Made by a program: the position numbers and the translations under genes
Notes under the pieces: model-generated
Databases searched by the model: none
Told to the model about the DNA's origin: nothing
What the model saw: the letters and a program-made list of their open reading frames with translations, nothing else
Assembly: GCA_963701325.1 (NCBI GenBank)
Contig: OY969604.1
Coordinates: 558,001-622,000, forward strand
From: Bog-756 sp963701325
Lineage (GTDB): Bacteria > Actinomycetota > Acidimicrobiia > Acidimicrobiales > RAAP-2
Direction: 5' to 3'
DNA length: 64,000 nucleotides
Shown: piece by piece, positions 17,055-25,665 of the stretch
How positions within the stretch are numbered: the stretch's first letter is position 1
Layout of the letters: each line of letters opens with the position of its first letter

Positions 17055-19211
17055 CTATGACCGGGCAGCGTTGAGTCGGACGGTGACGCTCTTCGTGCCT
17101 GGTGACAGGGTCACGGTCCCGGTGCCCTGGTCGATCCGCCCGGTCGAGGTGCTCGCGATGTTGTCGACGAACGCCGGCAGCTCGAAGAGCACCCGTCCAG
17201 ACCGTGGCTGGCCGCGCAGGGTGAGCGTCTCCGACAGATCGCCCGATGAGACTTCGATGCTGATCCTCCGCCCGTCGGTCGTCGGGAAGTTGGTGACCGA
17301 GATCGGCGAGGTACGGCTGAGCCATCGCGCGGGGACCCCCCGACCCACGACGAGGTCGCCGTCGGTGCGCTGGGCGACCAACGAGGCCAGCAGGACACCG
17401 TTGGCCTGGGACATGCCCCAGGAGTGTGGAGAGGCACCCTGCCCGCTGGTCGGGTGCCGTCCCTGCCACGGCGTGTGTGTCGACGGAGGGCCCGAGCTCT
17501 CCCACCACGAGTACGGGCCACTCTCACTGTTGGCGATCATGAACTCGTAGCTCACGATCCCCTGGTCCCGGTGGTGCGTGCTGGAGAGGCCGGCCGCCCC
17601 ATAGCCGGCGTTGTAGCCCGTCGAGTAGTAGTCACCGGGGAACCCACCGAACGTGTCGGGGGGCAGCTTGCCCTTGAGGCGGCCGAAGCCGAAGTCGTAC
17701 GTGGCATCGATCATCGTCACGCCGGGGCCCGTGACCGTCGCCCCGAACAGCGATGCGTCCCAGGCCCACGCGCCGAGGGGGGACATCCAGTTGGCGTCCT
17801 CGGGATCCTTGCACCGGTTGTCGCGGTTGGGTTGGCTGATCGAGCACGGTACGTAGTCGAGGTGGTACCGGGCAATGGTCTCCTCCAGCGCCTTGTCGGT
17901 TGCCGAGAGCAGGCTGTCGTACTGCTGGGTCGCCCAAGCGGCCTCGCTGTTGTTCCCGACACGCTCTGCGAGGTAGCGGTAGGCAGCCAGGCCGATGAGT
18001 GCCGAGTAGTCGTCGGTCGTCCAGTCGCCCTGGGTGTCGATGTCGTCGGTGGCCTTCATGATCCCGGTCGGGGTGGTCCTGCCGGCAGCGATCGCGTGGG
18101 CGGTGTCCTCGATGCTGGGCTGGATGGCACCGAAGGGACCTTCCGAATCGAAATTCTGCTTCACGAAGGCCAGGTCTCCCGTCTTCATCAGGTAGAGGGC
18201 CCATGGCAGCGAGTACGTCCAGACACCGTCGTCGTAGAAGCCCTGGCCCGGTGCTTCCATGGCGTTGCGCGCTTCGAGGAGCAGCGCCTGGGCGTCGGTG
18301 AAGTAGCCCTGGGTGAAGAGGTTGGACAGGATGCCGATGACGTCGTGGTTGTACTCCGCCTCATAGCCGTTGACCCCGTCGTGCAGCTGTTCGCCACTGC
18401 GGGAGATCTGGGTGTCGATGAACCCGCTGCGGTACGCGTCATCGATGGATTGATCGGGAACCCTGATCCCGGTGATCCCGGCCAACTGCCCGTTCCAGAA
18501 ACTGGCCATGTGCGCGAAGTGCTCGTCGAAGGTACCGGCGGTGGCCAGCGCGGCTGCGCTCGGCCACGGGTAGGTGCCCCCGAACCGGTCCGAAGCGATC
18601 ACGTAGTCGTGATCGACCGTGGTGTGAGGAGACACCGCATCCGAGGCCGCATCGAGCGGCACCAGTCCAGCGGATGCCTCGGGGTCGGCCTCGACCACGT
18701 GGTCCGTCGGGTTCATCACCGCGACGCGGCTGTAGACGACGACAAAGGGGTTCCCAGCGAGGACCACCCGGTCGGCGAACTCGGTGATCGAGACCCGGGC
18801 GTCGTCTGCACTGAACGAGGTGATCTGCGCGGGGAGGTAGCCGTCGGCGTCGGTCCAAGTGGTCGGAGCACCGTCGTAGATGCCGAAGCCGTAGTTGTTC
18901 CCGGAGCCGATGCCGTAGTTCTGGTAGAGGACGTTCTGGATGTAGAACACCCCGCCGAGACAGGTAACGACACCCTGCTGGTTGCCCTCCCAGCCGATCT
19001 CCGACGCGGTGCCGTCGGTGCCAGCGAAGGCGGCGTCGGCGGGTCTGTTGGTCAAGACGCAGTCGTACTTGCTCGCCGGCCCATTCTCGGTTGCTGTCTG
19101 CGACGTGACCGACGCGGGTGCGGCCGCCGCGGGCGGCCCGGGTGCCAGCCCGACGAGCGAGCCCATCGCCACCGTGAGCGCCACTGCAGCCGCCGTCATC
19201 CCTCCGAGCAT
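17055..19211 (-). CDS. Secreted glycoside-hydrolase-like protein (six-hairpin type)
   Basis: Protein of 718 residues with a Sec signal peptide (hydrophobic 5-25, cleavage near 'PPAAAAPA'). Long runs of helices with 'FIDTQISRSGEQLHDGVNGYEAEYNHDVIGIL', 'YSLPWALYLMKTGD' and 'TDDYSALIGLAAYRYLAERVG' resemble the (alpha/alpha)6 barrel of six-hairpin glycosidases, flanked by an N-terminal beta domain and a C-terminal beta-sandwich. I cannot assign a GH family or the general acid and base. It would act outside the cell on a glycan or glycoside. The first ATG (19211) is kept; an ATG at 19199 directly after GGAGGG is too close to its site. It is convergent with the FnIII remnant. Confidence 0.65.
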   Translation of the reverse strand: MLGGMTAAAVALTVAMGSLVGLAPGPPAAAAPASVTSQTATENGPASKYDCVLTNRPADAAFAGTDGTASEIGWEGNQQGVVTCLGGVFYIQNVLYQNYGIGSGNNYGFGIYDGAPTTWTDADGYLPAQITSFSADDARVSITEFADRVVLAGNPFVVVYSRVAVMNPTDHVVEADPEASAGLVPLDAASDAVSPHTTVDHDYVIASDRFGGTYPWPSAAALATAGTFDEHFAHMASFWNGQLAGITGIRVPDQSIDDAYRSGFIDTQISRSGEQLHDGVNGYEAEYNHDVIGILSNLFTQGYFTDAQALLLEARNAMEAPGQGFYDDGVWTYSLPWALYLMKTGDLAFVKQNFDSEGPFGAIQPSIEDTAHAIAAGRTTPTGIMKATDDIDTQGDWTTDDYSALIGLAAYRYLAERVGNNSEAAWATQQYDSLLSATDKALEETIARYHLDYVPCSISQPNRDNRCKDPEDANWMSPLGAWAWDASLFGATVTGPGVTMIDATYDFGFGRLKGKLPPDTFGGFPGDYYSTGYNAGYGAAGLSSTHHRDQGIVSYEFMIANSESGPYSWWESSGPPSTHTPWQGRHPTSGQGASPHSWGMSQANGVLLASLVAQRTDGDLVVGRGVPARWLSRTSPISVTNFPTTDGRRISIEVSSGDLSETLTLRGQPRSGRVLFELPAFVDNIASTSTGRIDQGTGTVTLSPGTKSVTVRLNAARS

Positions 19212-19306
19212 GACGCAAACTCTTGCATGTCGCTGCGCCCTGGCGCTGCGAATCCGGTGGCCCGGTCCCCGCGCCGTCGATCAGACCCCTGTTCCGGTGC
19301 GTCACC

Positions 19307-19836
19307 TCATGCCGGACTGCGCGGTCCGGGCGGGACGTACGCGCCCGAAGGCAGCCCCGCAGCAATGTACGCGTCGTAACAGGGTTGCCATGGCTTGGCG
19401 GTCGGGCTGTGCGGTCCGCCGGGTGCCCCACCCGCGAGGTACTTGTCGAGCTCGCCGAGACAGACGTCCCATCCCGCTGCGTTGCGGGCCGCAGCATCTC
19501 GAGCGCCGAGGAGATCGAAGAGCGTGAACCGGCATCCCCCACCGTCTGTGGGCTCGAGCTCGAAGCGCAGCTCATCGTCTCCCAGGTGACGGTCAGGAGG
19601 CTCGGCGGGTCACACGCCAGGACCCGGCCCGGCCGGCTCTCCGTGTGTGGATCGCCCCCGTAGGTGACGACGCCACCGGGGCGCAGGTCGATCTGGACCT
19701 CGGCAGGGAACCAGCCAGCCAAGCCCTCGGAGGTCGTGAGCGCCGCCCAGACCCGTTCGATCGGATGCGGGTAGGTACGGACGAAGCGCACAGCCGGGCG
19801 GCCGTCTCTCTCGACGACCGTGCCGGGGTCGCTCAT
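19307..19836 (-). pseudogene. SRPBCC (AHSA1-like) domain protein interrupted by a frameshift near 19582
   Basis: The first 80 or so residues ('VRFVRTYPHPIERVWAALTTSEGLAGWFPA') are a clear START-like/AHSA1 ligand-binding fold. After '...LLTVTW' the frame is lost; the family's continuation 'GDDELRFELEPTDGG-CRFTLFDLLGARDAAARNAAGWDVCLGELDKYLAG' is encoded in the next frame and ends at TGA 19307-19309. The total is 2 mod 3, and the break falls in a run of G on the coding strand, so loss of one G explains it. The start overlaps the ArsR stop as ATGA, the common ArsR-SRPBCC operon. Function of the family here is unknown, often described as a toxin/antibiotic- or stress-linked hydrophobic-ligand binder. 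Confidence 0.8.
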
Positions 19837-20144
19837 GACTCCTGCTCGTCGAGGTACCGCCCAAGGGCGTCCAATCGGTCGTTCCAGAGCGCCCGGTAGG
19901 GGGCCAGCCACTCATCCAGCGCGATGAGCGGCTCGGGGTCGATCGAGTACACACGCCGTTGGGCCATCCCGGTCACCCGTACGAGGCCCACCTCGCGCAG
20001 CACGCGGAGATGCTTCGAGGCCGTGGGCTGGCTCACGCCGAGCGCCTCGACGAGCTCACCGACGTCGTGCGGGCGCTGCCGGAGCAAGTCGAGCACGGCC
20101 CGACGCCTCGGCTCGGCGAGCACCGGCCAGACAGTCATCGTCAT
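19833..20144 (-). CDS. ArsR-family transcriptional regulator
   Basis: Winged-helix regulator of 103 residues: 'VLAEPRRRAVLDLLRQRPHDVGELVEALGVSQPTASKHLRVLREVGLVRV' is the complete ArsR helix-turn-helix and 'RRVYSIDPEPL' the wing. There is no Cys-rich metal site, in line with the non-metal ArsR group that is co-transcribed with SRPBCC genes. It likely represses its own operon. The start ATG 20142-20144 lies six bases after a -10 element, suggesting a leaderless message. Confidence 0.88.
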   Translation of the reverse strand: MTMTVWPVLAEPRRRAVLDLLRQRPHDVGELVEALGVSQPTASKHLRVLREVGLVRVTGMAQRRVYSIDPEPLIALDEWLAPYRALWNDRLDALGRYLDEQES

Positions 20145-20150
20145 GGCACG

Positions 20151-20179
20151 AACATACTCGTAGTGGCATATACTCGCAA
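20151..20179 (-). promoter_or_regulatory. Promoter and candidate operator of the arsR-SRPBCC operon
   Basis: On the minus strand -35 TTGCGA (20179-20174), 17-nt spacer, -10 TATGTT (20156-20151), then six bases to the arsR ATG. This spacing puts the transcript start at or near the A of ATG. The heptamer CGAGTAT occurs twice in direct orientation (20176-20170 and 20160-20154), overlapping the -35 and the -10, a plausible ArsR binding site. Confidence 0.5.
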
Positions 20180-20232
20180 CCGAATGTACGGTCGGCGTCG
20201 GTGCCGGGTGACGCGTGCCGGCAGGAGGGGGT

Positions 20233-22452
20233 TCAGCCGTTCGGTTCGGGGTCCCTGGGGAGTCCGAGGATCCGCTCACCGATCATGTTGCGCTGGACCT
20301 CGCTGGTGCCCCCGGCAACCGTGAGGCAGCGGGTGGCGAGGAACCCCTGAACCCAGCGCGCCGAGCGTCCCTCAACGGTCGCACCCTCGGCTCCGAGCAT
20401 GGCCAACCCCAACTCCTGGACCCGTTGCTCGTGCTCGGCACCGAGCAGCTTGCGGAGGCTCGCTCCAGGCCCGGGATCGGCACCGGCCAGGGAGCGCAGC
20501 GTCGAGCGGTGGGTCATGAGCCCGAGCGACTGCGCTTCGGCCAGCAACGCACCGAGCAGGTGGACCGTCTCGATCTCGGGCGGAGGCTCCGCCTTGGCCG
20601 CGAGACGGACCAGTGACTCGACGCCGATGCCGAACGTCGACCCCGAGGACATCGACACCCGCTCGTTGGCCAGGGTCAGGCGTGCGAGTGCCCAGCCACC
20701 GCCGACATCGCCGATGACGCAGTCGTCGGGCACGAACACCGAGTCGATGAAGACCTCGTTGAACATCGCCGCCCCGGTGAGCTCGCGCAGCGGCCGGATG
20801 TCGAGTCCCGGTGAGTGCATGTCGACGATGAAATAGGTGATCCCCTCGTGCTTGGGGACCGAGGGGTCGGTCCGGGCCAGGCAGATGCCCCAGTCGGCCA
20901 TGGTGGCCATGGACGTCCACACCTTCTGTCCGTCGAGGGTCCAACCGCCGTCGGTGCGGACGGCCCGGGTGGTCAGGCTGGCCAGGTCGGAGCCGGCCCC
21001 TGGCTCGGAGAAGAGCTGACACCAGGCCAACTCGCCGAGCAGCGTCGGGCGTACCCAGCGTGCGCACTGGTCGTCGCTGCCGCGGGCGATGATCGGCGGG
21101 AGAGCCCACGCGCCGATGCCGATGTGGGGACGACTGATGCCGGCCGCCTCCATCAGCTCATCGATGACCACCTGCTCGACCGCCCCGGCGTCGCGCCCCC
21201 AGGGACTGGGCCAGTGGGGGGTGATCAACCCGGCATCCACGAGGAGTCGTCGGCGCTCGCCGCTGTCGGCTGCCGCCACCGTCTCGACCACCGGCGCCAG
21301 ATCGGTGCGCCACCGATCGGCTTCCTCGGGGAGGTCGGCGGCGAGCGTGCGCCGGACCCCGCGTGCCGCTTCGGCGGCCACCTCACGCACGAAGGAGTCG
21401 GAGCCGCCCAGGAGTTGCCGGTCGGCCAGGGCCCGCTTGAGGTGCAGGTGGAGATCGTGCTCCCAGGTGAACCCGATACCGCCCAGCAGCTGCAGGCACC
21501 CCTTGGCACACTCGACGTACCCGTCGAGGCACAGCGCCCCTGCGGTCGCGGCCGCCAGCTCGGCGCCCTCGTCGGCGCCCTCGCCCACAGCCATGGCAGC
21601 GTCCCAGGCCACCGCGGTCATCTGCTCGACCCGGACCGCCATGTCGGCAAGGCGGTGCTTGACCGCCTGGAATTGCCCGATCGGCCGGCCGAACTGGACC
21701 CGGACCTTGGCGTACTCGGTCGCCGTCTCGAGGCACCAACGGGCCCCGCCGACGTGCTCGGCCGCCATGAGCGCGACCGCCACCTGGCGGACCCGGTCGC
21801 TCTGGAGCGCGAGAAGCTGGCGCCCGCTCGGGACGCGGTATCCGCTGACCTCGACCGCCCCCACCCGGCGCGTCGGATCCAGGCTCGCCAGGGGCTCGAC
21901 CCGGACCGCCGGGTCGTCGGCTCCCAACTCGAGCAGGCACCAGACCGTCGTCCCGTCGGCGGCGCGGGCCGGGGCCAGGCACAGGTCCGCGAGACCGGCC
22001 CCGAGGACGGGGCGGAGCGTCCCCGAGAGCGTCAGACCGCCGCCCGGGTCGCGGTCGACGACATCGAGAGCACCGGGGCCGAAACAGACCGCACCGACCG
22101 TGGTCCCGGCGGCGAGTCCGGGCAACAGGTGGGCGGCCTCCGACGGGACCAGCGCCTCCGCGACGAGCGCGGAGACGACCGCGGTCGGCAGTAGCGGACC
22201 GGGCAGCATGGACCACCCGGTCTCCTCGAGGAGGACCGCGAGCTCGAACAGGCCGAATCCCTGACCGCCGTATTCCTCCGGTAGGTGGATCCCGAGCCAC
22301 CCCTGGTCGGCAAGGCCCTTCCAGACCGCTTGTGGCTCCTCGACCTCGGCGTCCAGTAGCGCGCGGGGAACCTCGGGTGGGCAGTGCGCGGCAAGCCACC
22401 GTCGGGCCGACTCACGCTGTGCCTCGTGCTCATCGGACAGTGCGATCGGCAC
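20233..22452 (-). CDS. Tandem-fused acyl-CoA dehydrogenase (two ACAD domains)
   Basis: Protein of 739 residues, twice the length of a normal ACAD. Residues 1 to about 370 form one domain ending with 'QLLGGIGFTWEHDLHLHLKRALADRQLLG'; about 390-739 form a second domain with 'CQLFSEPGAGSDLASLTTRAVRTDGGWTLDGQKVWTS' FAD/substrate motif and the C-terminal 'GGTSEVQRNMIGERILGLPR'. The same layout occurs in mycobacterial FadE34-, FadE6- and FadE22-like proteins, in which one polypeptide replaces an alpha2beta2 heterotetramer. It dehydrogenates an acyl-CoA to the 2-enoyl-CoA. The position of the canonical catalytic Glu in the second domain is occupied by Gly ('VAGGTSE'), so the base must come from elsewhere. 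The ferredoxin gene precedes it on the same strand by 45 bp. Confidence 0.92.
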   Translation of the reverse strand: MPIALSDEHEAQRESARRWLAAHCPPEVPRALLDAEVEEPQAVWKGLADQGWLGIHLPEEYGGQGFGLFELAVLLEETGWSMLPGPLLPTAVVSALVAEALVPSEAAHLLPGLAAGTTVGAVCFGPGALDVVDRDPGGGLTLSGTLRPVLGAGLADLCLAPARAADGTTVWCLLELGADDPAVRVEPLASLDPTRRVGAVEVSGYRVPSGRQLLALQSDRVRQVAVALMAAEHVGGARWCLETATEYAKVRVQFGRPIGQFQAVKHRLADMAVRVEQMTAVAWDAAMAVGEGADEGAELAAATAGALCLDGYVECAKGCLQLLGGIGFTWEHDLHLHLKRALADRQLLGGSDSFVREVAAEAARGVRRTLAADLPEEADRWRTDLAPVVETVAAADSGERRRLLVDAGLITPHWPSPWGRDAGAVEQVVIDELMEAAGISRPHIGIGAWALPPIIARGSDDQCARWVRPTLLGELAWCQLFSEPGAGSDLASLTTRAVRTDGGWTLDGQKVWTSMATMADWGICLARTDPSVPKHEGITYFIVDMHSPGLDIRPLRELTGAAMFNEVFIDSVFVPDDCVIGDVGGGWALARLTLANERVSMSSGSTFGIGVESLVRLAAKAEPPPEIETVHLLGALLAEAQSLGLMTHRSTLRSLAGADPGPGASLRKLLGAEHEQRVQELGLAMLGAEGATVEGRSARWVQGFLATRCLTVAGGTSEVQRNMIGERILGLPRDPEPNG

Positions 22453-22497
22453 CGTTCCTCCTCTTTCTGGTCAGCCGGCAGCCTCGGGTTCGGCCGG

Positions 22498-22740
22498 TCA
22501 CTTCCCGCGCACGACCGAGATGGCCCGGGTCGGGCACCCCTCGGCGGCGACCGTGATCCGCTCCGCCTCATCGCCGGCGGGGTCGATGACCACCGCCACG
22601 CCGTCGTCGCCGAGATCGAAGGTGCCCGGCGCCCAGAACAGGCAGTTCCCCGAGCCCATGCAGCGCTCGCGGTCCACAGCAACCCGGATCACCTGGTCAC
22701 CACTCCCGCCGGTACCGCTCGACCCGGTCCCCTCTGTCAT
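22498..22740 (-). CDS. Small [3Fe-4S]-type ferredoxin
   Basis: Ferredoxin of 80 residues. The cluster motif 'RCMGSGNCLFWAP' has Cys-x5-Cys with the middle Cys of a [4Fe-4S] motif replaced by Gly, and the last ligand is in 'EGCPTRAI'. This pattern is that of the actinobacterial [3Fe-4S] ferredoxins that pass electrons to cytochrome P450s. A P450 gene lies 6 kb away at 28.7 kb. A longer frame upstream is rejected because it has no start codon in a good setting; the ATG at 22738-22740 gives the family length after a short Gly/Ser-rich leader. Confidence 0.88.
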   Translation of the reverse strand: MTEGTGSSGTGGSGDQVIRVAVDRERCMGSGNCLFWAPGTFDLGDDGVAVVIDPAGDEAERITVAAEGCPTRAISVVRGK

Positions 22741-22741
22741 G

Positions 22742-22760
22742 CCGGGGACACTATCCCCGG
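22742..22760. promoter_or_regulatory. Palindrome next to the ferredoxin start (candidate operator)
   Basis: A perfect inverted repeat CCGGGGA-N5-TCCCCGG lies in the divergent gap between the ferredoxin (start 22740) and the copper amine oxidase (start 22873). It begins two bases upstream of the ferredoxin ATG. A repressor bound here could control both genes; the protein is unknown. Confidence 0.4.
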
Positions 22761-22872
22761 TCGGCCTGCCGGGACGCTTCGGAGTATCCTGCGCCGTGTC
22801 GGAGGAGCGACCCCGGGCAACCGCTCCGGGCGCTGACCCGTCACGAATCCCGCCATCGGAGGAACGACACCC

Positions 22873-24780
22873 ATGGTTGCGACGGTGCCCACCGCCATCC
22901 ATCCCCTCGACGCGCTGCGCGCCGACGAGATCACCGCCGCGGTCGCTGCCGTCCGGGAGAGCGGCAAGCTCGCAGAGGGCGCCCTGTTCTCGATGGTGAC
23001 CCTGGACGAGCCCACCCGCCGGGCGGTCGCGGACCACCGGCCGGGTGATCCGGTCGAGCGGCGGGTGCGCCTGGTCATCGTCCCCGGACCGGGGGCCACG
23101 GTCATCGAGGCGTTGGTCGAGCTGTCCGGTGGTCGCATCATCGAGTGGGCCGAGCAGGAGTCGGTCCGGCCGGCGTTGCTCTTCGACGACTCGCTCAAGG
23201 CGATCATCGCCCTCAAGGCGGACACCGCCTGGCAGGAGGCCATGGAGCGGCGCGGCATCACCGACTTCGAGAAGGTGCAGATCGACCCCTGGCCGACCGG
23301 CAACTTCGGCAACCCACGCGAGGAGGGACGCCGGATCGCCCGGTGCATCTCCTACTACCGGGAGCAGCCCGAGGACAACGGCTACGCACGTCCCGTCGAG
23401 GGGGTGGTGGCCACCGTCGACGCCGCCCGGGGCGAGGTCCTCGAGGTCGTCGACCTCGGGGTGGTGCCCCTACCCCCCGGGCGCGGCACGTACCGTCCCG
23501 GCGACAACGGCCCCTCGCGCACCGACCTGCGTCCGCTCGACATCGTGCAGCCCGACGGGGTCAGCTACACCCTCGAGGGGAACTTCCTCCACTGGCAACG
23601 GTGGTCGATGCGCCTCTCGATGGACCCCCTCGAGGGCCTGGTGCTCCACACCGTCGGCTACGAGGACGGCGACATGGTCCGGCCCATTCTCCACCGGGCC
23701 GCGATCAGCGAGATGGTCGTCCCCTACGGCGACCCGGGACCGATGCACGGGTGGAAGAACGCCTTCGACGTCGGCGAGTGGGGGCTCGGCCGGATGGCCA
23801 ACTCGCTCGCCCGGCACTGCGACTGCCTGGGGGAGATCACCTACCTCGACGCGACCCTCTGCAGCGAGCACGGCAACGCGCACGTCGTCGAGAACGCGAT
23901 CTGCATCCACGAGGAGGACTACGGCATCCTCTGGAAGCACAACGACATGAACACCGGCCACGTCGAGGTCCGCCGCTCGCGACGCCTGGTGGTGTCCTTC
24001 ATCGCCACCGTGGGCAATTACGAATACGGGTTCTACTGGTACTTCTACCTCGACGGCACCATCCAGCTCGAGGTCAAGCTCACCGGGATCATGTCGACCC
24101 AGGCCCTCGCCGAGGGCGAGGACCCGCGCTGGGGGTCGGTGATCGCGCCGGGGCTTGCCGCTCCGTTCCACCAACACCTCTTCTGCGCGCGGCTCGACCT
24201 CAGCGTGGACGGGCCGGTCAACGAGGTCTACGAGGTCTCCTTCGAGCCGGTGCCCACAGGACCCGACAACCCGATGGGCAACGCGATCGGACAGCGGGTC
24301 ACCCGGCTCGAGTCCGAGTTGCAGGCGACCAGGGACGTCGATCCGGCCGGCAGCCGGCACTGGCGCTTCGTGAACCCGGCCAAGCACAACGGCCTCGGTC
24401 GCCCGGTCGCCTACAAACTGGTCCCGGGGTCCACCCCGACCCTGCTCGCGCAGCCGGATTCGAGCGTCGCCACGCGCGCCGGGTTCGCCCGCCACAACCT
24501 GTGGGTGACCCCGTCTACCGCGGGCGAGCACCGTGCCGCCGGCGACTACCCCAACCAGCACCCAGGGGGGGACGGGCTGCCGCGCTGGACCGCGGCGGAC
24601 CGGTCGCTCCTCGACACCGAGATCGTGGCCTGGCACACCTTCGGGGTCACCCACGGTCCCCGGCCCGAGGACTGGCCGGTCATGCCGGTCGAGTACTGCG
24701 GCTTCCAGCTGGTGGCCGCTGGCTTCTTCGACCGCAACCCCAGCCTGGACGTGCCCCCGCCCGATCCGCACTGCGGCTGA
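22873..24780 (+). CDS. Primary amine oxidase (copper/TPQ amine oxidase)
   Basis: Enzyme of 635 residues, normal for bacterial copper amine oxidases. It oxidises primary amines to aldehydes with release of ammonia and hydrogen peroxide. The topaquinone precursor is Tyr383 in 'TVGNYEYGFYW', the catalytic base Asp299 in 'GWKNAFDVGEWGLG', and copper ligands His433 and His435 in 'APFHQHLFCARLD' with a third His in 'FGVTHGPRPEDWPVMP' (likely His594). No signal peptide is seen. The ATG at 22873 has GGAGGAA upstream at fitting distance. The enoyl-CoA hydratase-like gene follows by 42 bp, suggesting that the aldehyde feeds acid/CoA metabolism. Confidence 0.95.
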   Translation: MVATVPTAIHPLDALRADEITAAVAAVRESGKLAEGALFSMVTLDEPTRRAVADHRPGDPVERRVRLVIVPGPGATVIEALVELSGGRIIEWAEQESVRPALLFDDSLKAIIALKADTAWQEAMERRGITDFEKVQIDPWPTGNFGNPREEGRRIARCISYYREQPEDNGYARPVEGVVATVDAARGEVLEVVDLGVVPLPPGRGTYRPGDNGPSRTDLRPLDIVQPDGVSYTLEGNFLHWQRWSMRLSMDPLEGLVLHTVGYEDGDMVRPILHRAAISEMVVPYGDPGPMHGWKNAFDVGEWGLGRMANSLARHCDCLGEITYLDATLCSEHGNAHVVENAICIHEEDYGILWKHNDMNTGHVEVRRSRRLVVSFIATVGNYEYGFYWYFYLDGTIQLEVKLTGIMSTQALAEGEDPRWGSVIAPGLAAPFHQHLFCARLDLSVDGPVNEVYEVSFEPVPTGPDNPMGNAIGQRVTRLESELQATRDVDPAGSRHWRFVNPAKHNGLGRPVAYKLVPGSTPTLLAQPDSSVATRAGFARHNLWVTPSTAGEHRAAGDYPNQHPGGDGLPRWTAADRSLLDTEIVAWHTFGVTHGPRPEDWPVMPVEYCGFQLVAAGFFDRNPSLDVPPPDPHCG

Positions 24781-24822
24781 GCCTGCGGGTGGCCCGGGAC
24801 GTCACCGATACCATGGCGTGCC

Positions 24823-25638
24823 ATGGCCGACCTCGAGACCCTGCTCTACGACGAGACCGACGGCGTGGCGTGGGTCACCCTCAACCGTCCGGACGCCCTC
24901 AACGCGTTCGATCCCATCATGCAACGGGAGTTGCGCGAGCTCTGGCTGATGCTCCGGTCCAACGACGACGTCCGGTGTGTGGTGCTCACCGGTGCCGGCG
25001 ACAAGGCGTTCTGCACCGGCCTCGACCGTGCCGGTGTCGGCTCCTTCGACGACCTCCCACCGGGGGCGCTCCCGGGCTACAACACGCCGTGGGACTTCGA
25101 TGATCCCGGCAAAAGTGTCTGCCCGAAGTCGAACGAGCTCTGGAAGCCAGTGGTCGCCGCGGTCAACGGGATGGCCTGCGGCGGGGCCTTCTACATCCTC
25201 GGCGAGGTCGACTTCATCATCGCTGCCGAACACGCGACGTTCTTCGACCCGCATGTCACCTATGGGATGCCCGCTGCGTTCGAACCGATCCACCTGCTCC
25301 ACAAGATGCCGTTCCAGGAGGTCGTGCGGCTCTCGCTGCTCGGTGCGTACGAGCGCATGTCGGCCGACCGCGCCCACGCGGTCGGCCTGGTCTCCGAGGT
25401 CGTCCCGGCGGGCGAGCTCGCGGAGCGGGCGCGCTGGGCGGCCCAGGCCATCGCCGACCAACCGGCGCTGGCCGTCCAGGGGACCCTTCGGGCACTCTGG
25501 ATGGGACTGGAGCTCTCGCGCCGGCAGGCCCTCGACCACGCCTTCCTGGTGACCAACATCGGCACCGACTCTGCCACACTGGCCGAAGGGCAGGCGCGCT
25601 TCACGTCGGGCAAGCGCATCGACTGGCGGCTGCGCTGA
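24823..25638 (+). CDS. Enoyl-CoA hydratase/isomerase family protein
   Basis: Crotonase-fold protein of 271 residues. Oxyanion-hole loops are visible as 'KAFCTGLDRAG' and 'VNGMACGGAFYILGEVDFIIA'. The stretch that usually carries the second catalytic Glu ('...P-E-V-x-x-G') reads 'VTYGMPAAFEP', so a standard hydratase dyad is not evident and the reaction may be isomerisation, hydrolysis or another crotonase chemistry. It is 42 bp downstream of the amine oxidase gene on the same strand and converges with an acyl-CoA synthetase. Confidence 0.88.
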   Translation: MADLETLLYDETDGVAWVTLNRPDALNAFDPIMQRELRELWLMLRSNDDVRCVVLTGAGDKAFCTGLDRAGVGSFDDLPPGALPGYNTPWDFDDPGKSVCPKSNELWKPVVAAVNGMACGGAFYILGEVDFIIAAEHATFFDPHVTYGMPAAFEPIHLLHKMPFQEVVRLSLLGAYERMSADRAHAVGLVSEVVPAGELAERARWAAQAIADQPALAVQGTLRALWMGLELSRRQALDHAFLVTNIGTDSATLAEGQARFTSGKRIDWRLR

Positions 25639-25665
25639 GCTTTCCCGGCGCCAGGTGACCGAGGC

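Noticed and set aside
22781..22872. SAM- or SAH-riboswitch upstream of the amine oxidase
   Set aside because: GGGCAACC and a short hairpin are present but the rest of either consensus is absent.
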